From: Trichobilharzia regenti | Lineage: Eukaryota; Platyhelminthes; Trematoda; Strigeidida; Schistosomatidae | Length of the DNA stretch: 64,000 bases | NCBI GenBank assembly: GCA_944472135.2 | Contig: OX235270.1 | Location: 82,035,168-82,099,167, forward strand | Direction of reading: 5' to 3' | In this document: positions 1 through 10,867 of the stretch, one piece after another | Layout: the number at the start of each line of letters is the position of its first letter | Position numbering within the stretch: position 1 is the first letter of the stretch | The notes under the pieces: model-generated | Databases searched by the model: none | Told to the model about the DNA's origin: nothing | The model's input: the letters and a program-made list of their open reading frames with translations, nothing else | Made by a program: the position numbers and the translations under genes

Positions 1-2404
1 GTATCTGATGATGAGTCCATGTGTATCCGGCAGATTTGTCACCTCCGATGCCGGTCTGCAATGTGAAGAGTGAAATTCAAACAAATTACGAAAGCAAGAT
101 GTGAGCTGATCAGAGGACATATATCCGGCCAGAATCAAATCGCAGAGATTGCGCGAATCGGGTTTTACGATCTAACATTCTTGATTTTCCCTCGTCAATA
201 TTGGGTGAATGAAAATGTTATACCTCCTGTTCCGCGTAGTTAACTCCCGATTATCTTCCTTCAATGAAAGAAAACAAAACATCGATTAGTGCTTATTTAA
301 TGGATTTGGTTTCATTACACACGGGGGTGCAGGTTACATTTAATCAAGGTTGATGCGACATCTCCTAGTGTATAGGTAGAATAGAGGTGGTGTTTACGCC
401 TTAAATTTCTCCGACTATTTCACATCGTATTGCGTGTCAGTGAGAATGCAGCAGTTGTATTGCAATCAATGCGCGGTATTTAAGAATGTGCTTCATCAAA
501 GTTTTCACACAGCTGAAGATATTTGTCAGTTTGTCGTACCATGCTCCAAATACTTCGTGGTAAGTGCTCTTGCACAAAAAGCTCAGGGATGAGTAAAATA
601 TGGCAACACCAGGCTGACTGCAAAAGTTCGGTAATTGTTGCTCCCGTTGCTCATCCTAATCCCACTTCACTTGGTCCACTGCCATCCCATTCGCTGCTTG
701 GTGTTACCTCACGTGAGTTTATTTCCTCGTCATGAGTGCTGAGTAATAACCTGATTTCCGGCTGAGTGATGCCAACCAGAGGGAAATGGGAGAGTGGTTA
801 TTTTTCAAGCCCTCAACTTTGTTGCTTTTCCTGACCACGCCACGATTTTGTTAGATGTTCACGGGTGATATGGTGTTCAGTTGGAGCTTAGGAAACCATT
901 TAGTTAAGACTTCAAGCTCCTTTCCGGCTGGGTCAAACTATAAATAACGCCCATGGTTGTTGCGTGACCAACTATTCCGCTACACCTGACCTTTGTCCAC
1001 AATACCTTCTGGCCTAACCCCACTGGCCACGCTGCTCACAAAACCACCCTCACCAGTGAAAATCGAATGTAGAACCCATGGTTAGCTAAAGATGTATTTA
1101 TTAACGATGTGAAGAGAATATTCACAATCAGACCATAACACAGCCACAGCGTTCTTGTCCTTTGCAAACCTAATTATCCAGTGTTTCAATCCACAAAGAT
1201 AAATTGGTTTGTCATTAGCTTTTCAATTGTTTTGACGTACTCCTTCGATATCCTACAGGAGGTAACAAAGTGAACTTCCAATGGAACTACTCCTCTCTGA
1301 TTCCAAAGTAAATGGCTGCCATTACGAACAACTTAGCGTTTTTCTTGGCCCATGAGTGTCCGGATGTTAAGCCTTACTTTTCACAGACGTCATCATAAAT
1401 CCCTAAGCATGTCGAGTTTTGTCAGCGAAGTAGTCTTCAGCCGCTTACCATTCTTTGAATAAAGCGTTCAATATGTTAAGCATCTCAAGTTTACGTTGTG
1501 AGCAGTAATTTTCCAATGTTGGATCGGTGTGATTCATGCGGATGCCAGCTGCAATCCCTCTCAGCTGTATTTGTGGGTATAGATATCACTAATGCTGCAA
1601 GTCACGCCGTTTCATGTCAACAATGCCTCTGTTTTCCAGTTCCACAGCTAACCTTGCCCTACACCAAATGAAATAACAGTATGGACGTGTCAACTCCCTT
1701 ATTTGATTCCAGGGTGGTTATTGTTCGTAGGTGTAGTGTTTTCATCCTAATTATTCGGTCTGTGGATTTTGAAGTCCGAGGATGCAACATGCTACTACCT
1801 ATCGAGTAGATATCTGTCCACTGAGCATTATTAGTGATGGTTGCGACATTCCGCCGTGTAGCTCTCTGGTGTAGAGGAATATCCTTACTGGATGGCGGAC
1901 TGTATTTATGCTGTTTGTGCTCATATTCTAAAACTGCGGAAAGAAAGTGTGGTAGTGCGCAAGCTTCTCCCTCCTGAAATGTTAACTGTCGACAGGACTT
2001 TCTCTGGGACATATAGTTTATAGATTTCCGAAACCATAGGTTTGATTGTTGGCTGTAGACGGATAGGACTTATATTCGGCAGGTCACCTAGAGTACAATG
2101 GCTTGTGCAGTGTGTTTGAGTGGGGCGGGTTTAGTGCAGCTGCCCTGTCTACACTCTTTGAAGAGTTAGTTCTCAAAATTCAAACCTCGTGGGCGTCACA
2201 CTTATTTCCTTGTGCTTATACCTTTTCCATGACAATTTAGAGAAAATGATATCACTGCGTTCAAATGCGTAGGTAAATCCTCTACCACTTCTATAGCGGC
2301 GAAGCATTGGATAATGAGGCGCATTTAAGCCCAAATTTTATTTAGCGCCATTATATCTGGTCTAAATTGTAAGTTTGATTATGGTTAATCTCTTTTAGAA
2401 AAGC
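1..2404. other. unrecognised upstream segment
   Basis: I see no gene here that I can support. Base composition is less AT-rich than most of the window. Two open frames exist (523-735 on + and 1659-2012 on -), but neither shows a domain, and the opposite strand is also fairly open across the second. It could be an old repeat or the upstream flank of the kinase gene. The string around 9-20 resembles a hammerhead core, but no GAAA partner follows. Confidence 0.4.
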
Positions 2405-2428
2405 TGTAACACGAAGTTTAAACTTGGA
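2405..2428. repeat. 24-bp target-site duplication, left copy (RTE-like LINE)
   Basis: This 24-mer (ends AACTTGGA) recurs at 13454-13477 with one mismatch (A/G at the fourth base). The right copy directly follows the AAT-rich tail of the LINE, so the pair brackets one insertion event. Confidence 0.85.
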
Positions 2429-3353
2429 TTTCAGCAGATGGAAATACAAAAAACCAAATAGACTTCATCTCAATTTCAAGAAAGTGGAGACGGAGCCTAC
2501 TGGACACAAGGTCAAGGAGAGGAGCAGATGTGGGTTCAGACCACTATCTAGTAGAAGGAACTTTCAAGGTGAAACTAAAAGCCTCGAGGATAGCTGGGGA
2601 TAGGCCACAATGCAAGTTCAACACTCGATTACTGAAGGACACAACCACAAAAGACACCTTCATTGCAACTGTCAGAGCGAAGCAGGAAAAACTACGTGAC
2701 AGCACTGAAGAATCATGTGTGGAAGAACATTAGAAGTCTCTGAAGTCGATTCTCAACGAAACGTGTTCATCGGTTTTAGGAAGAAAGAAAAGACAAGGCG
2801 AGGAATGGCTCTCAACGAACACTTGGAAAATAATAGATGAGGGGAAAATGGAGGAAGAGAAAATGATTCAATGCAAAGACTGACAAAAGAAGGAGACTCT
2901 GAGCTCAACGTGCACGGCACTGGAAGAAAAGTGAAGAAGAGTGCTAGAAGGGACAAAAGACAATTCTGCGACAATCTGGCCACTGAAGCTGAGAGGGCAG
3001 CAGGCAAAATGGACCTGAGGACATTACATCAGATAACCAAGTCTCTATCCGGGAAGAGATCAAAACAAGCGAAACCTATAAAAGACAGCCAAGGGAAGCC
3101 CATTACCAAGGAAGAAAAACAGATTAAACAATGGGCGGATCACTTCAAAGGACTCTTAAACAGACCACCACATGCGACCCGTCCAGAAATACCAACAACA
3201 GCGCACACACAACTGCAAGTTGACAACAATCCTCCAATGAGACCTGAAGTCTTGAATGCAATCAAACTTCTGAAAGCTGGAAAAACAGCCGGACCAGATG
3301 GAATACACACAGAAGCACTGAGAGTGGACCTAGAGACTAGAGGAGACATACTG
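2429..3353 (+). mobile_element. RTE-like LINE, part 1 of 3 (endonuclease end to start of RT)
   Basis: This is the 5' part of a truncated non-LTR retrotransposon. It starts inside the apurinic-type endonuclease; near 2455-2570 the translation reads as its C-terminal part, with the motifs RRGADVGSDHYLVEG. An open frame then runs at about 2871-3353 through a charged linker into the RT entry motif LLKAGKTAGPDGIHTEAL. The reading frame changes at least once before 2871. The copy stops at codon GDIL, where a BEL/Pao-like element has inserted, and resumes at 10868 with TPLSQKVW in the same frame. The RTE-clade call is from motif style only. The copy is defective. Confidence 0.8.
3349..3353. repeat. 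target-site duplication, left (BEL/Pao-like element)
   Basis: TACTG here and TGCTG at 10863-10867 flank the three-LTR element. One of five bases differs. The 5-bp length fits BEL/Pao elements. Joining the LINE across the site gives a continuous frame. Confidence 0.7.
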
Positions 3354-3711
3354 TGTCAATGTAATTGAAGATTGAACGATCAATTCATGGTTGTTTGCTC
3401 AAAACCAACTTCCCCAATTTTCGCGGAGGCATCAATACGACAGTCATCGTCTCATCGGTCGCTGTTCAGAAAGAAGTCAGAATAAAACCGTCAGAAGTAA
3501 TATTGTGATTTATTATTGTAATATTTGTCCACAGACCTTAGTCATACTTGATTTATATGTTGGTGTAACAATAAAGAATCCTCGAGTCAACAACTGGTGT
3601 TTTGGTTTTTTCGTCCGTTATTACTAAGCGTTTCTGAGAAACTTCAAGTGACAGCGTGAGCCCGAGTGTAGCAAGAGCTGGGCATTAACGGTTTACGAGA
3701 CGTGACTGACA
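3354..3711 (+). repeat. LTR 1 of 3, BEL/Pao-like element (358 bp)
   Basis: This 358-bp repeat begins TGTCAATG and ends ACTGACA. Same-length copies lie at 6897-7254 and 10505-10862, differing by only a few bases by eye. It contains AATAAA-type polyadenylation signals near 3482 and 3571, in the + orientation, which agrees with the gag direction. The 78-residue open frame inside (3391-3627) occurs identically placed in all three LTRs and is probably just LTR sequence. Confidence 0.9.
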
Positions 3712-3856
3712 GTTTCTGACGGTAGAAACATATTTTGGTGGATTCAAACAGTTGGTGAAAGTTTGGATAGTCACCGTTCATCTTTCCTGGTGCCGGTCAA
3801 GTCCTCTTTGAACAAGCAATATCTGGAACGTTTTTGGAATTGGGTCAAGTTCAACA

Positions 3857-5812
3857 ATGCCTGGGTCAAAGAAGGGACAGAGCGTCTTGGATGCAAACAG
3901 GAAAGTAAGTCATGGTGACTTGTCTGTCAATTATAACGATGTGTCTGATGTTAAGCATGACATGGTTGATGTTACTGTTTCGCCGTTCAGGGATAATAGG
4001 AACATCAAACTCCCTAAGTTTGAACCACGGTGTTTCGATGGAAACCCGGCTGATTATTTACAATTTGTAAAGGAGTTTGAGATCATGCTGAGTAGTTTTT
4101 TATTAAGTGATGAATTGAAATTGATGTATTTGATGAGGTATTGCACTGGAGATGCTTCAAGAGCTATACAGTGCTGTAAGCTCATGCCCCCTAATGAAGG
4201 ATACGCTGAGGCTATGAGCATATTACGTCAAAGGTTTGGAAGACCTTCAATGATTGTAAGGAACGTATACGAAGCTGTCAAAGGTAACGGCAGTCAACTT
4301 CAAGATGACTCCAAGGCACTTACTGAGTTTTTAGATAATCTTATGACTTATAAGAATACCTTGATTTCGATGAATTGCATGAGTGACCTCAACTCGAGTT
4401 TTATACTAGAAGTAATAGCAAGACGCCTACCTACTCGACTGCAAAGGAAGTGGGTGAAGATAAGCTCCCGTATGGAGGATGAGGGTATCGAGCCAAAGTT
4501 TGATGATATCCTGAAACTGGTAAATACTAGTGTCAATCAATCTATGAGCAAGTTCGCCAGTCTATTACATCTCACCCCTAGAATAGAGCAGTCTGAGATC
4601 AAAATGCAATCATTGATGACGAGTAGGCCTCAGAGAGGTGGATATCGAGAAAGCTCCATGATGTCTAGTAATGCATATAGACCTAGTGAGTGTAACAGGT
4701 TTCGTAGTACATCCTCAACAGATAAGTTACAAGATGCAAGACAAACACGGTTTTGTTGTACACGTTTGCAAGAGGTGCATACAGAAGTGAACTGTGAACC
4801 AGTGAGCAAGTTCAGTGATAAGCTAAATGTAAACTCCAGGCCTGACTCCGAATTGTGTGACGATAACGGTGCGGTCAAGAAGTCTGTAGTTGCAACTGGT
4901 AAGCCATTGTTGAATAGAGTGTCACAGAATAGAGTTGCTGCTTCAGAGTCCAGTTCTGACCCTACAAGTTTACAAGGTATTACTAGTCAGAGTGAAGACA
5001 TAGAACCTTTATTGATTTGTGAGGGGGAACCAAAATTGTCTACTTCTGTTTATAAAGAGTTTGAAAATGATGAAGTTGACGGTAAAGTGAATATTCGTGA
5101 TAATGATCATGATACTTCACAGTTGTCTTTGGTTGATCATGATGAGATGAGGGATATGCCTACTACTGCTAAGTTGAACAAAGTTTCTGTACAACTTGAA
5201 CGTGAAGTAGAAATAAATGCAGGTGCAGTTGCAAAAGGCATGCATACTTGTGAGACCGTCAGTGTGAGTGATCAGCATGTAGCCCACCTATCATCAGATG
5301 CTAGTGCTAAACCTGAGCTGATAGTAAAAGACAGCAGTGGTGGTGGTCTTGCAGGTAGACAACTTTCTGAAAGTCGAGCAACAACAGCTTTTGATCCACC
5401 GCTAACTTCATCAACTGATATCAATCAGTCGTCGTTGGTGCTGTCATCCACAATGAAACAGACGCCCATCAACTCAAGTATCTTGTGCAATGACTATGAT
5501 AGTATTGGTGCATTTGAAAGGACGAAAGATATTGCTCAGTTTAGAGAGGATAAGCCAAGTGTAAACGAGAGAGTAATTGTTAAATTGACTTGCACGAATA
5601 AAGGCATTTCTAGTTTCAAGTTACTATTTGAATGCTATTATCTTTGGTGTAAATTACTCTGTGCCTACGCTTGGTTGACCAGATACGTCGTATATTTGTT
5701 CGTCATCTATATTCTACGATACAATGACATGAGCGTGTTACCGTTCAGATTTGAGGATATAGCTGATAGAAGGAAGTCAGCAAATGAACTCTGCAACGAT
5801 TTTCCAACCTAG
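3857..5812 (+). CDS. BEL/Pao-like Gag protein, copy A (651 aa)
   Basis: This intact ORF starts 145 bp after LTR 1. Residues about 50-160 look like the BEL/Pao Gag domain (DUF1759 type): LPKFEPRCFDGNPADY, then LKLMYLMRYCTGDASRAI, then a segment ending LRQRFGRPSMIV. Gag assembles the particle that packages element RNA. Residues about 240-580 are hydrophilic and low in recognisable structure. Residues about 587-620 form a hydrophobic segment rich in Leu, Tyr, Val and Ile (for example YVVYLFVIYIL) that could span a membrane. There is no CCHC zinc knuckle, protease, RT or integrase. The element is therefore non-autonomous and would need enzymes from a relative. Copy B at 7400-9355 has the same length and about ten residue differences, so both have stayed open. 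Confidence 0.8.
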   Translation: MPGSKKGQSVLDANRKVSHGDLSVNYNDVSDVKHDMVDVTVSPFRDNRNIKLPKFEPRCFDGNPADYLQFVKEFEIMLSSFLLSDELKLMYLMRYCTGDASRAIQCCKLMPPNEGYAEAMSILRQRFGRPSMIVRNVYEAVKGNGSQLQDDSKALTEFLDNLMTYKNTLISMNCMSDLNSSFILEVIARRLPTRLQRKWVKISSRMEDEGIEPKFDDILKLVNTSVNQSMSKFASLLHLTPRIEQSEIKMQSLMTSRPQRGGYRESSMMSSNAYRPSECNRFRSTSSTDKLQDARQTRFCCTRLQEVHTEVNCEPVSKFSDKLNVNSRPDSELCDDNGAVKKSVVATGKPLLNRVSQNRVAASESSSDPTSLQGITSQSEDIEPLLICEGEPKLSTSVYKEFENDEVDGKVNIRDNDHDTSQLSLVDHDEMRDMPTTAKLNKVSVQLEREVEINAGAVAKGMHTCETVSVSDQHVAHLSSDASAKPELIVKDSSGGGLAGRQLSESRATTAFDPPLTSSTDINQSSLVLSSTMKQTPINSSILCNDYDSIGAFERTKDIAQFREDKPSVNERVIVKLTCTNKGISSFKLLFECYYLWCKLLCAYAWLTRYVVYLFVIYILRYNDMSVLPFRFEDIADRRKSANELCNDFPT

Positions 5813-5814
5813 AG

Positions 5815-6255
5815 CGTCAACCTGAGAAGGGTTGTAGGCGTACTGCTGTAAGTCCTACAATTCTTCAAAGGGTAGCGCATCAGTGAGCAGTCCAATGTGC
5901 TTGGTGTGTGATTTTGTACATATGTTCATATTGTATATACTGAATTGATGTCATCTGTCATCTAGCTGTTGGTAATTCTGTTTGTGTCCGGACGACTTCC
6001 ACTTGGATCATCAAACTGAGAAGGAATGTAGGCGTACTGCTGTAAGTCCTACAGTTCTTCAAGGGTAGTTTGTCGTGCCAGAATCCACAATATCTGATGT
6101 GTTCTTTGTACTTATGTTTGTGTTAAATAATTGTGTGAGTTCCAATTATCGTAATTGTTGGTTAATCTTGTTTGTGTCCGGACATTCCACAACTTACAAT
6201 CGTCAACCTGAGAAGGGTTGTAGGCGTACTGGTGTAAGTCCTGCAATTCTTCAAA
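5815..6255 (+). repeat. three spaced hairpin repeats after gag, copy A
   Basis: A motif of about 58 bp recurs at 5815-5873, 6010-6067 and 6201-6255, spaced about 190 bp apart. Each contains TTGTAGG and CCTACAA (or slight variants), separated by about 15 bases, which would fold into a stem of 7-8 bp. The same trio follows the gag of copy B. The stretch also has no pol-like reading frame. A packaging or dimerisation signal is one possible role, but this is inference. Confidence 0.7.
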
Positions 6256-6896
6256 AGAATTCCATCAAGACATGAACTGCGAGTTTGTGTGTACTGTTTG
6301 TATGTACGCGTGGTGTGTCATATCAATTGGTGATGTTTTCGGATTCATTGTGTTTACTCGTTGTTTTCGTACCTTGTTTTTATTGCATAATTTTGTTAAA
6401 ATTTTCGTCGTGATTACTTCTGAAGTTGTGTCCACTCTTCTACATCCATGAATGAATTGATTGATGTTAAGGACAGCAGATGGAGCGTATACGCCGGGGA
6501 GAAAGAGTGTAAACGACTGAGGCTCGCATGCGTCACCGCTACTAGAACTGAGGCAGAATGAGTGACAAGCGATTGCAGTGGTAATCGGTAGTGAGTAGAT
6601 AAGACGATGTGCGTAGAGTATCATGAGTTGGTGCTATGGTCACGTTGCATTCTGCAAGAGTCATTCTAGCAAATGGCGATTGTGTTGCAAGATGTAAAGA
6701 GGAGGTCTCTGTCTGGAGGCGCAGGTCGTCAGCGATGTGTGAGATTGTGCTGTGGGTATGCTTGTGGTGTGTTGGCTTTTCTGTTTGTTTTCCATTTCAG
6801 CTCTGTCCATGTGACCCAGGTTCTTGCAATGGCATCCAAGTCAAGGTGTATTGGTCGTGATGCAAAAAAGGGGTTGGATCCCTATTTGCCGGGGAG
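6256..6896 (+). other. non-coding 3' part of BEL-like unit A, with purine tract
   Basis: No pol gene is present. Two short overlapping frames (6636-6860 and 6673-6918) recur in copy B but show no domain. A purine-rich run at about 6863-6876 (GCAAAAAAGGGGTTGG region), roughly 20-30 bp before LTR 2, is a possible polypurine tract. It is not directly adjacent to the LTR, so this is uncertain. Confidence 0.4.
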
Positions 6897-7254
6897 TGTC
6901 AATGTAGTTGAAGATTGAACGATCAATTCATGGTTGTTTGCTCAAAACCAACTTCCCCAATTTTCGCGGAGGCATCAATACGACAGTCATCGTCTCATCG
7001 GTCGCTGTTCAGAAAGAAGTCAGAATAAAACCGTCAGAAGTAATATTGTGATTTATTATTGTAATATTTGTTCACAGACCTTAGTCATACTTGATTTATA
7101 TGTTGGTGTAACAATAAAGAATCCTCGAGTCAACAACTGGTGTTTTGGTTTTTTCGTCCGTTATTACTAAGCGTTTCTGAGAAACTTCAAGTGACAGCGT
7201 GAGCCCGAGCGTAGCAAGAGCTGGGCATTAACGGTTTACGAGACGTGACTGACA
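6897..7254 (+). repeat. LTR 2 of 3, BEL/Pao-like element (middle, shared)
   Basis: This 358-bp copy matches LTR 1 and LTR 3. It sits between the two gag units and serves as 3' LTR for the first and 5' LTR for the second. That layout is expected from recombination between two copies or between an element and its own LTR. Confidence 0.9.
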
Positions 7255-7399
7255 GTTTCTGACGGTAGAAACAGATTTTGGCGGATTCAAACAGTTGGTG
7301 AAAGTTTGGATAGTCACCGTTCATCTTTCCTGGTGCCGGTCAAGTCCTCTTTGAACAAGCAATATCTGGAACGTTTTTGGAATTGGGTCAAGTTCAACA

Positions 7400-9355
7400 A
7401 TGCCTGGGTCAAAGAAGGGACAGAGCGTCTTGGATGCAAACAGGAAAGTAAGTCATGGTGACTTGTCTGTTAATTGTAACGATGTGTCTGATGTTAAGCA
7501 TGACATGGTTGATGTTACTGTTTCGCCGTTCAGGGATAATAGGAACATCAAACTCCCTAAATTTGAACCACGGTGTTTCGATGGAAACCCGGCTGATTAT
7601 TTACAATTTGTAAAGGAGTTTGAGATCATGCTGAGTAGTTTTTTATTAAGTGATGAATTGAAATTGATGTATTTGATGAGGTATTGCACTGGAGATGCTT
7701 CAAGAGCTATACAGTGCTGTAAGCTCATGCCCCCTAATGAGGGATACGCTGAGGCTATGAGCATATTACGTCAAAGGTTTGGAAGACCTTCAATGATTGT
7801 AAGGAACGTATACGAAGCTGTCAAAGGTAACGGCAGTCAACTTCAAGATGACTCCAAGGCACTTACTGAGTTTTTAGATAATCTTATGACTTATAAGAAT
7901 ACCTTGATTTCGATGAATTGCATGAGTGACCTCAACTCGAGTTTTATACTAGAAGTAATAGCAAGACGCCTACCTACTCGACTGCAAAGGAAGTGGGTGA
8001 AGATAAGCTCCCGTATGGAGGATGAGGGTATCGAGCCAAAGTTTGATGATATCCTGAAACTGGTAAATAATAGTGTCAATCAATCTATGAGCAAGTTCGC
8101 CAGTCTATTACATCTCACCCCTAGAATAGAGCAGTCTGAGATCAAAATGCAATCATTGATGACGAGTAGGCCTCAGAGAGGTGGATATCGAGAAGGCTCC
8201 ATGATGTCTAGTAATGCATATAGACCTAGTGAGTGTAACAGGTTTCGTAGTACATCCTCAACAGATAAGTTACAAGATGCAAGACAAACACGGTTTTGTT
8301 TTACACGTTTGCAAGAGGTGCATACAGAAGTGAACTGTGAACCAGTGAGCAAGTTCAGTGATAAGCTAAATGTAAACTCCAGGCCTGACTCCGAATTGTG
8401 TGACGATAACGGTGCGGTCAAGAAGTCTGTAGTTGCAACTGGTAAGCCATTGTTGAATAGAGTGTCACAGAATAGAGTTGCTGCTTCAGAGTCCAGTTCT
8501 GACCCTACAAGTTTACAAGGTATTACTAGTCAGAGTGAAGTTATAAAACCTTTATTGATTTGTGAGGAGGAACCAAAATTGTCTACTTCTGTTATTAAAG
8601 AGTTTGAAAATGATGAAGTTGACGGTAAAGTGAATATTCGTGATAATGATCATGATACTTCACAGTTGTCTTTGGTTGATCATGATGAGATGAGGGATAT
8701 GCCTACTACTGCTAAGTTGAACAAAGTTTCTGTACAACTTGAACGTGAAGTAGAAATAAATGCAGGTGCAGTTGCAGAAGGCATGCATACTTGTGAGACC
8801 GTCAGTGTGAGTGATCAGCATGTAGCCCACCTATCATCAGATGCTAGTGCTAAACCTGAGCTGATAGTAAAAGACAGCAGTGGTGGTGGTCTTGCAGGTA
8901 GACAACTTTCTGAAAGTCGAGCAACAACAGCTTTTGATCCACCGCTAACTTCATCAACTGATATCAATCAGTCGTCGTTGGTGCTGTCATCCACAATGAA
9001 ACAGACGCCCATCAACTCAAGTATCTTGTGCAATGACTATGATAGTATTGGTGCATTTGAAAGGACGAAAGATATTGCTCAGTTTAGAGAGGATAAGCCA
9101 AGTGTAAACGAGAGAGTAATTGTTAAATTGACTTGCACGAATAAAGGCATTTCTAGTTTCAAGTTACTATTTGAATGCTATTATCTTTGGTGTAAATTAC
9201 TCTGTGCCTACGCTTGGTTGACCAGATACGTCGTGTGTTTGTTCGTCATCTATATTCTACGATACAATGACATGAGCGTGTTACCGTTCAGATTTGAGGA
9301 TATAGCTGATAGAAGGAAGTCAGCAAATGAACTCTGCAACGATTTTCCAACCTAG
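7400..9355 (+). CDS. BEL/Pao-like Gag protein, copy B (651 aa)
   Basis: This is the second intact gag ORF, at the same offset from its LTR as copy A. It has the same domain order: DUF1759-like region near residues 50-160, hydrophilic middle, hydrophobic segment near 587-620. By eye about ten residues differ from copy A, for example Asn for Thr in the LVNNSV motif and Cys for Tyr in YVVCLF. No frameshift or stop separates the copies. Either the duplication is very recent or both ORFs have been retained. No enzyme domains follow. Confidence 0.8.
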   Translation: MPGSKKGQSVLDANRKVSHGDLSVNCNDVSDVKHDMVDVTVSPFRDNRNIKLPKFEPRCFDGNPADYLQFVKEFEIMLSSFLLSDELKLMYLMRYCTGDASRAIQCCKLMPPNEGYAEAMSILRQRFGRPSMIVRNVYEAVKGNGSQLQDDSKALTEFLDNLMTYKNTLISMNCMSDLNSSFILEVIARRLPTRLQRKWVKISSRMEDEGIEPKFDDILKLVNNSVNQSMSKFASLLHLTPRIEQSEIKMQSLMTSRPQRGGYREGSMMSSNAYRPSECNRFRSTSSTDKLQDARQTRFCFTRLQEVHTEVNCEPVSKFSDKLNVNSRPDSELCDDNGAVKKSVVATGKPLLNRVSQNRVAASESSSDPTSLQGITSQSEVIKPLLICEEEPKLSTSVIKEFENDEVDGKVNIRDNDHDTSQLSLVDHDEMRDMPTTAKLNKVSVQLEREVEINAGAVAEGMHTCETVSVSDQHVAHLSSDASAKPELIVKDSSGGGLAGRQLSESRATTAFDPPLTSSTDINQSSLVLSSTMKQTPINSSILCNDYDSIGAFERTKDIAQFREDKPSVNERVIVKLTCTNKGISSFKLLFECYYLWCKLLCAYAWLTRYVVCLFVIYILRYNDMSVLPFRFEDIADRRKSANELCNDFPT

Positions 9356-9357
9356 AG

Positions 9358-9798
9358 CGTCAACCTGAGAAGGGTTGTAGGCGTACTGCTGTAAGTCCTA
9401 CAATTCTTCAAAGGGTAGCGCATCAATGAGCAGTCCAATGTGCTTGGTGTGTGATTTTGTACATATGTTCATATTGTATATACTGAATTGATATCATCTG
9501 TCATCTAGCTGTTGGTAATTCTGTTTGTGTCCGGACGACTTCCACTTGGATCATCAACCTGAGAAGGAATGTAGGCGTACTGCTGTAAGTCCTACAGTTC
9601 TTCAAGGGTAGTTTGTCGTGCCAGAATCCACAACATTTGATGTGTTGTTTGTACATATGTTTGTGTTAAATAATTGTGTGAGTTCCAATTATTGTAATTG
9701 TTGGTTAATCTTGTTTGTGTCCGGACATTCCACAACTTACAATCGTCAACCTGAGAAGGGTTGTAGGCGTACTGGTGTAAGTCCTGCAATTCTTCAAA
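9358..9798 (+). repeat. three spaced hairpin repeats after gag, copy B
   Basis: The three motifs lie at 9358-9416, 9553-9610 and 9744-9798 and correspond one to one with those of copy A. The GTAGG...CCTAC pairing is kept in the first two; the third has CCTGCAA in place of CCTACAA, as in copy A. Confidence 0.7.
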
Positions 9799-10030
9799 GG
9801 AATTCCATCAAGACATGAACTGCGAGTTTGTGTGTACTGTTTGTATATACGTGTGGTGTGTCATATCAATTGGTGTTTTTGGATTCATTGTGTTTACTCG
9901 TTGTTTTCGTACCTTGTTTTTATTGCATAATTTTGTTAAAATTTTCGTCGTGATTACTTCTGAAGTTGTGTCCACTCTTCTACATCCATGAATGAATTGA
10001 TTGATGTTAAGGACAGCAGATGGGGCGTAT

Positions 10031-10109
10031 ACGCCGGGGAGGCTAGGCTATTGCTGAGAATGAAATGCACACGGAGATAATTGTTAGCTGCGGTCCGACA
10101 CGCCGGGGA
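10031..10109. repeat. direct repeat ACGCCGGGGA bounding a 69-bp indel between units
   Basis: Unit B has ACGCCGGGGA at 10031-10040 and again at 10100-10109. Unit A has it once (6491-6500) and lacks the 69-bp segment between. This is the signature of a slippage or recombination deletion in A. With a 4-base difference near 9875 it accounts for the 65-bp length difference between the units. Confidence 0.8.
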
Positions 10110-10504
10110 GAAAGAGTGTAAACGACTGAGGCTCGCATGCGTCACCGCTACTAGAACTGAGGCAGAATGAGTGACAAGCGATTGCAGTGGTAATTGGTAG
10201 TGAGTAGATAAGAGGATGTGCGTAGAGTATCATGAGTTGGTGCTATGGTCACGTTGCATTCTGCAAGAGTCATTCTAGCAAGTGGCGATTGTGTTGCAAG
10301 ATGTCAAGAGGAGGTCTCTGTCTGGAGGCGCAGGTCGTCAGCGATGTGTGAGATTGTGCTGTGGGTATGCTTGTGGTGTGTTGGCTTTTCTGTTTGTTTT
10401 CCATTTCAGCTCTGTCCATGTGACCCAGGTTCTCGCAATGGCATCCAAGTCAACGTGTATTGGTCGTGATGCAAAAAAGGGTTGGATCCCTATTTGCCGG
10501 GGAG

Positions 10505-10862
10505 TGTCAATGTAGTTGAAGATTGAACGATCAATTCATGGTTGTTTGCTCAAAACCAACTTCCCCAATTTTCGCGGAGGCATCAATACGACAGTCATCG
10601 TCTCATCGGTCGCTGTTCAGAAAGAAGTCAGAATAAAACCGTCAGAAGTAATATTGTGATTTATTATTGTAATATTTGTCCACAGACCTTAGTCATACTT
10701 GATTTATATGTTGGTGTAACAATAAAGAATCCTCGAGTCAACAACTGGTGTTTTGGTTTTTTCGTCCGTTATTACTAAGCGTTTCTGAGAAACTTCAAGT
10801 GACAGCGTGAGCCCGAGTGTAGCAAGAGCTGGGCATTAACGGTTTACGAGACGTGACTAACA
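10505..10862 (+). repeat. LTR 3 of 3, BEL/Pao-like element
   Basis: This is the 358-bp terminal copy, ending ACTAACA. It is followed by the 5-bp duplication TGCTG (10863-10867) and then by the interrupted LINE. Confidence 0.9.
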
Positions 10863-10867
10863 TGCTG

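Noticed and set aside
1..60. CTGATGATGAGTCC resembling a hammerhead core
   Set aside because: No GAAA and GUC partners at a suitable distance and no stems.
1659..2012. 117-residue minus-strand ORF
   Set aside because: No motif, the opposite strand is also partly open, no neighbours in agreement.
3391..3627. 78-residue ORF present in three copies (also 6934 and 10542)
   Set aside because: It lies wholly inside the 358-bp LTR and is repeated only because the LTR is; no domain.
6636..6918. Overlapping short ORFs with a hydrophobic stretch near the 3' end of each BEL-like unit
   Set aside because: Two frames overlap, no homology is recognisable, and one runs into the LTR; not supported as genes.
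3857..9355. Endogenous retrovirus with envelope gene
   Set aside because: The hydrophobic C-terminal segment of Gag could recall an envelope anchor, but there is no signal peptide, cysteine-rich ectodomain or separate env frame.
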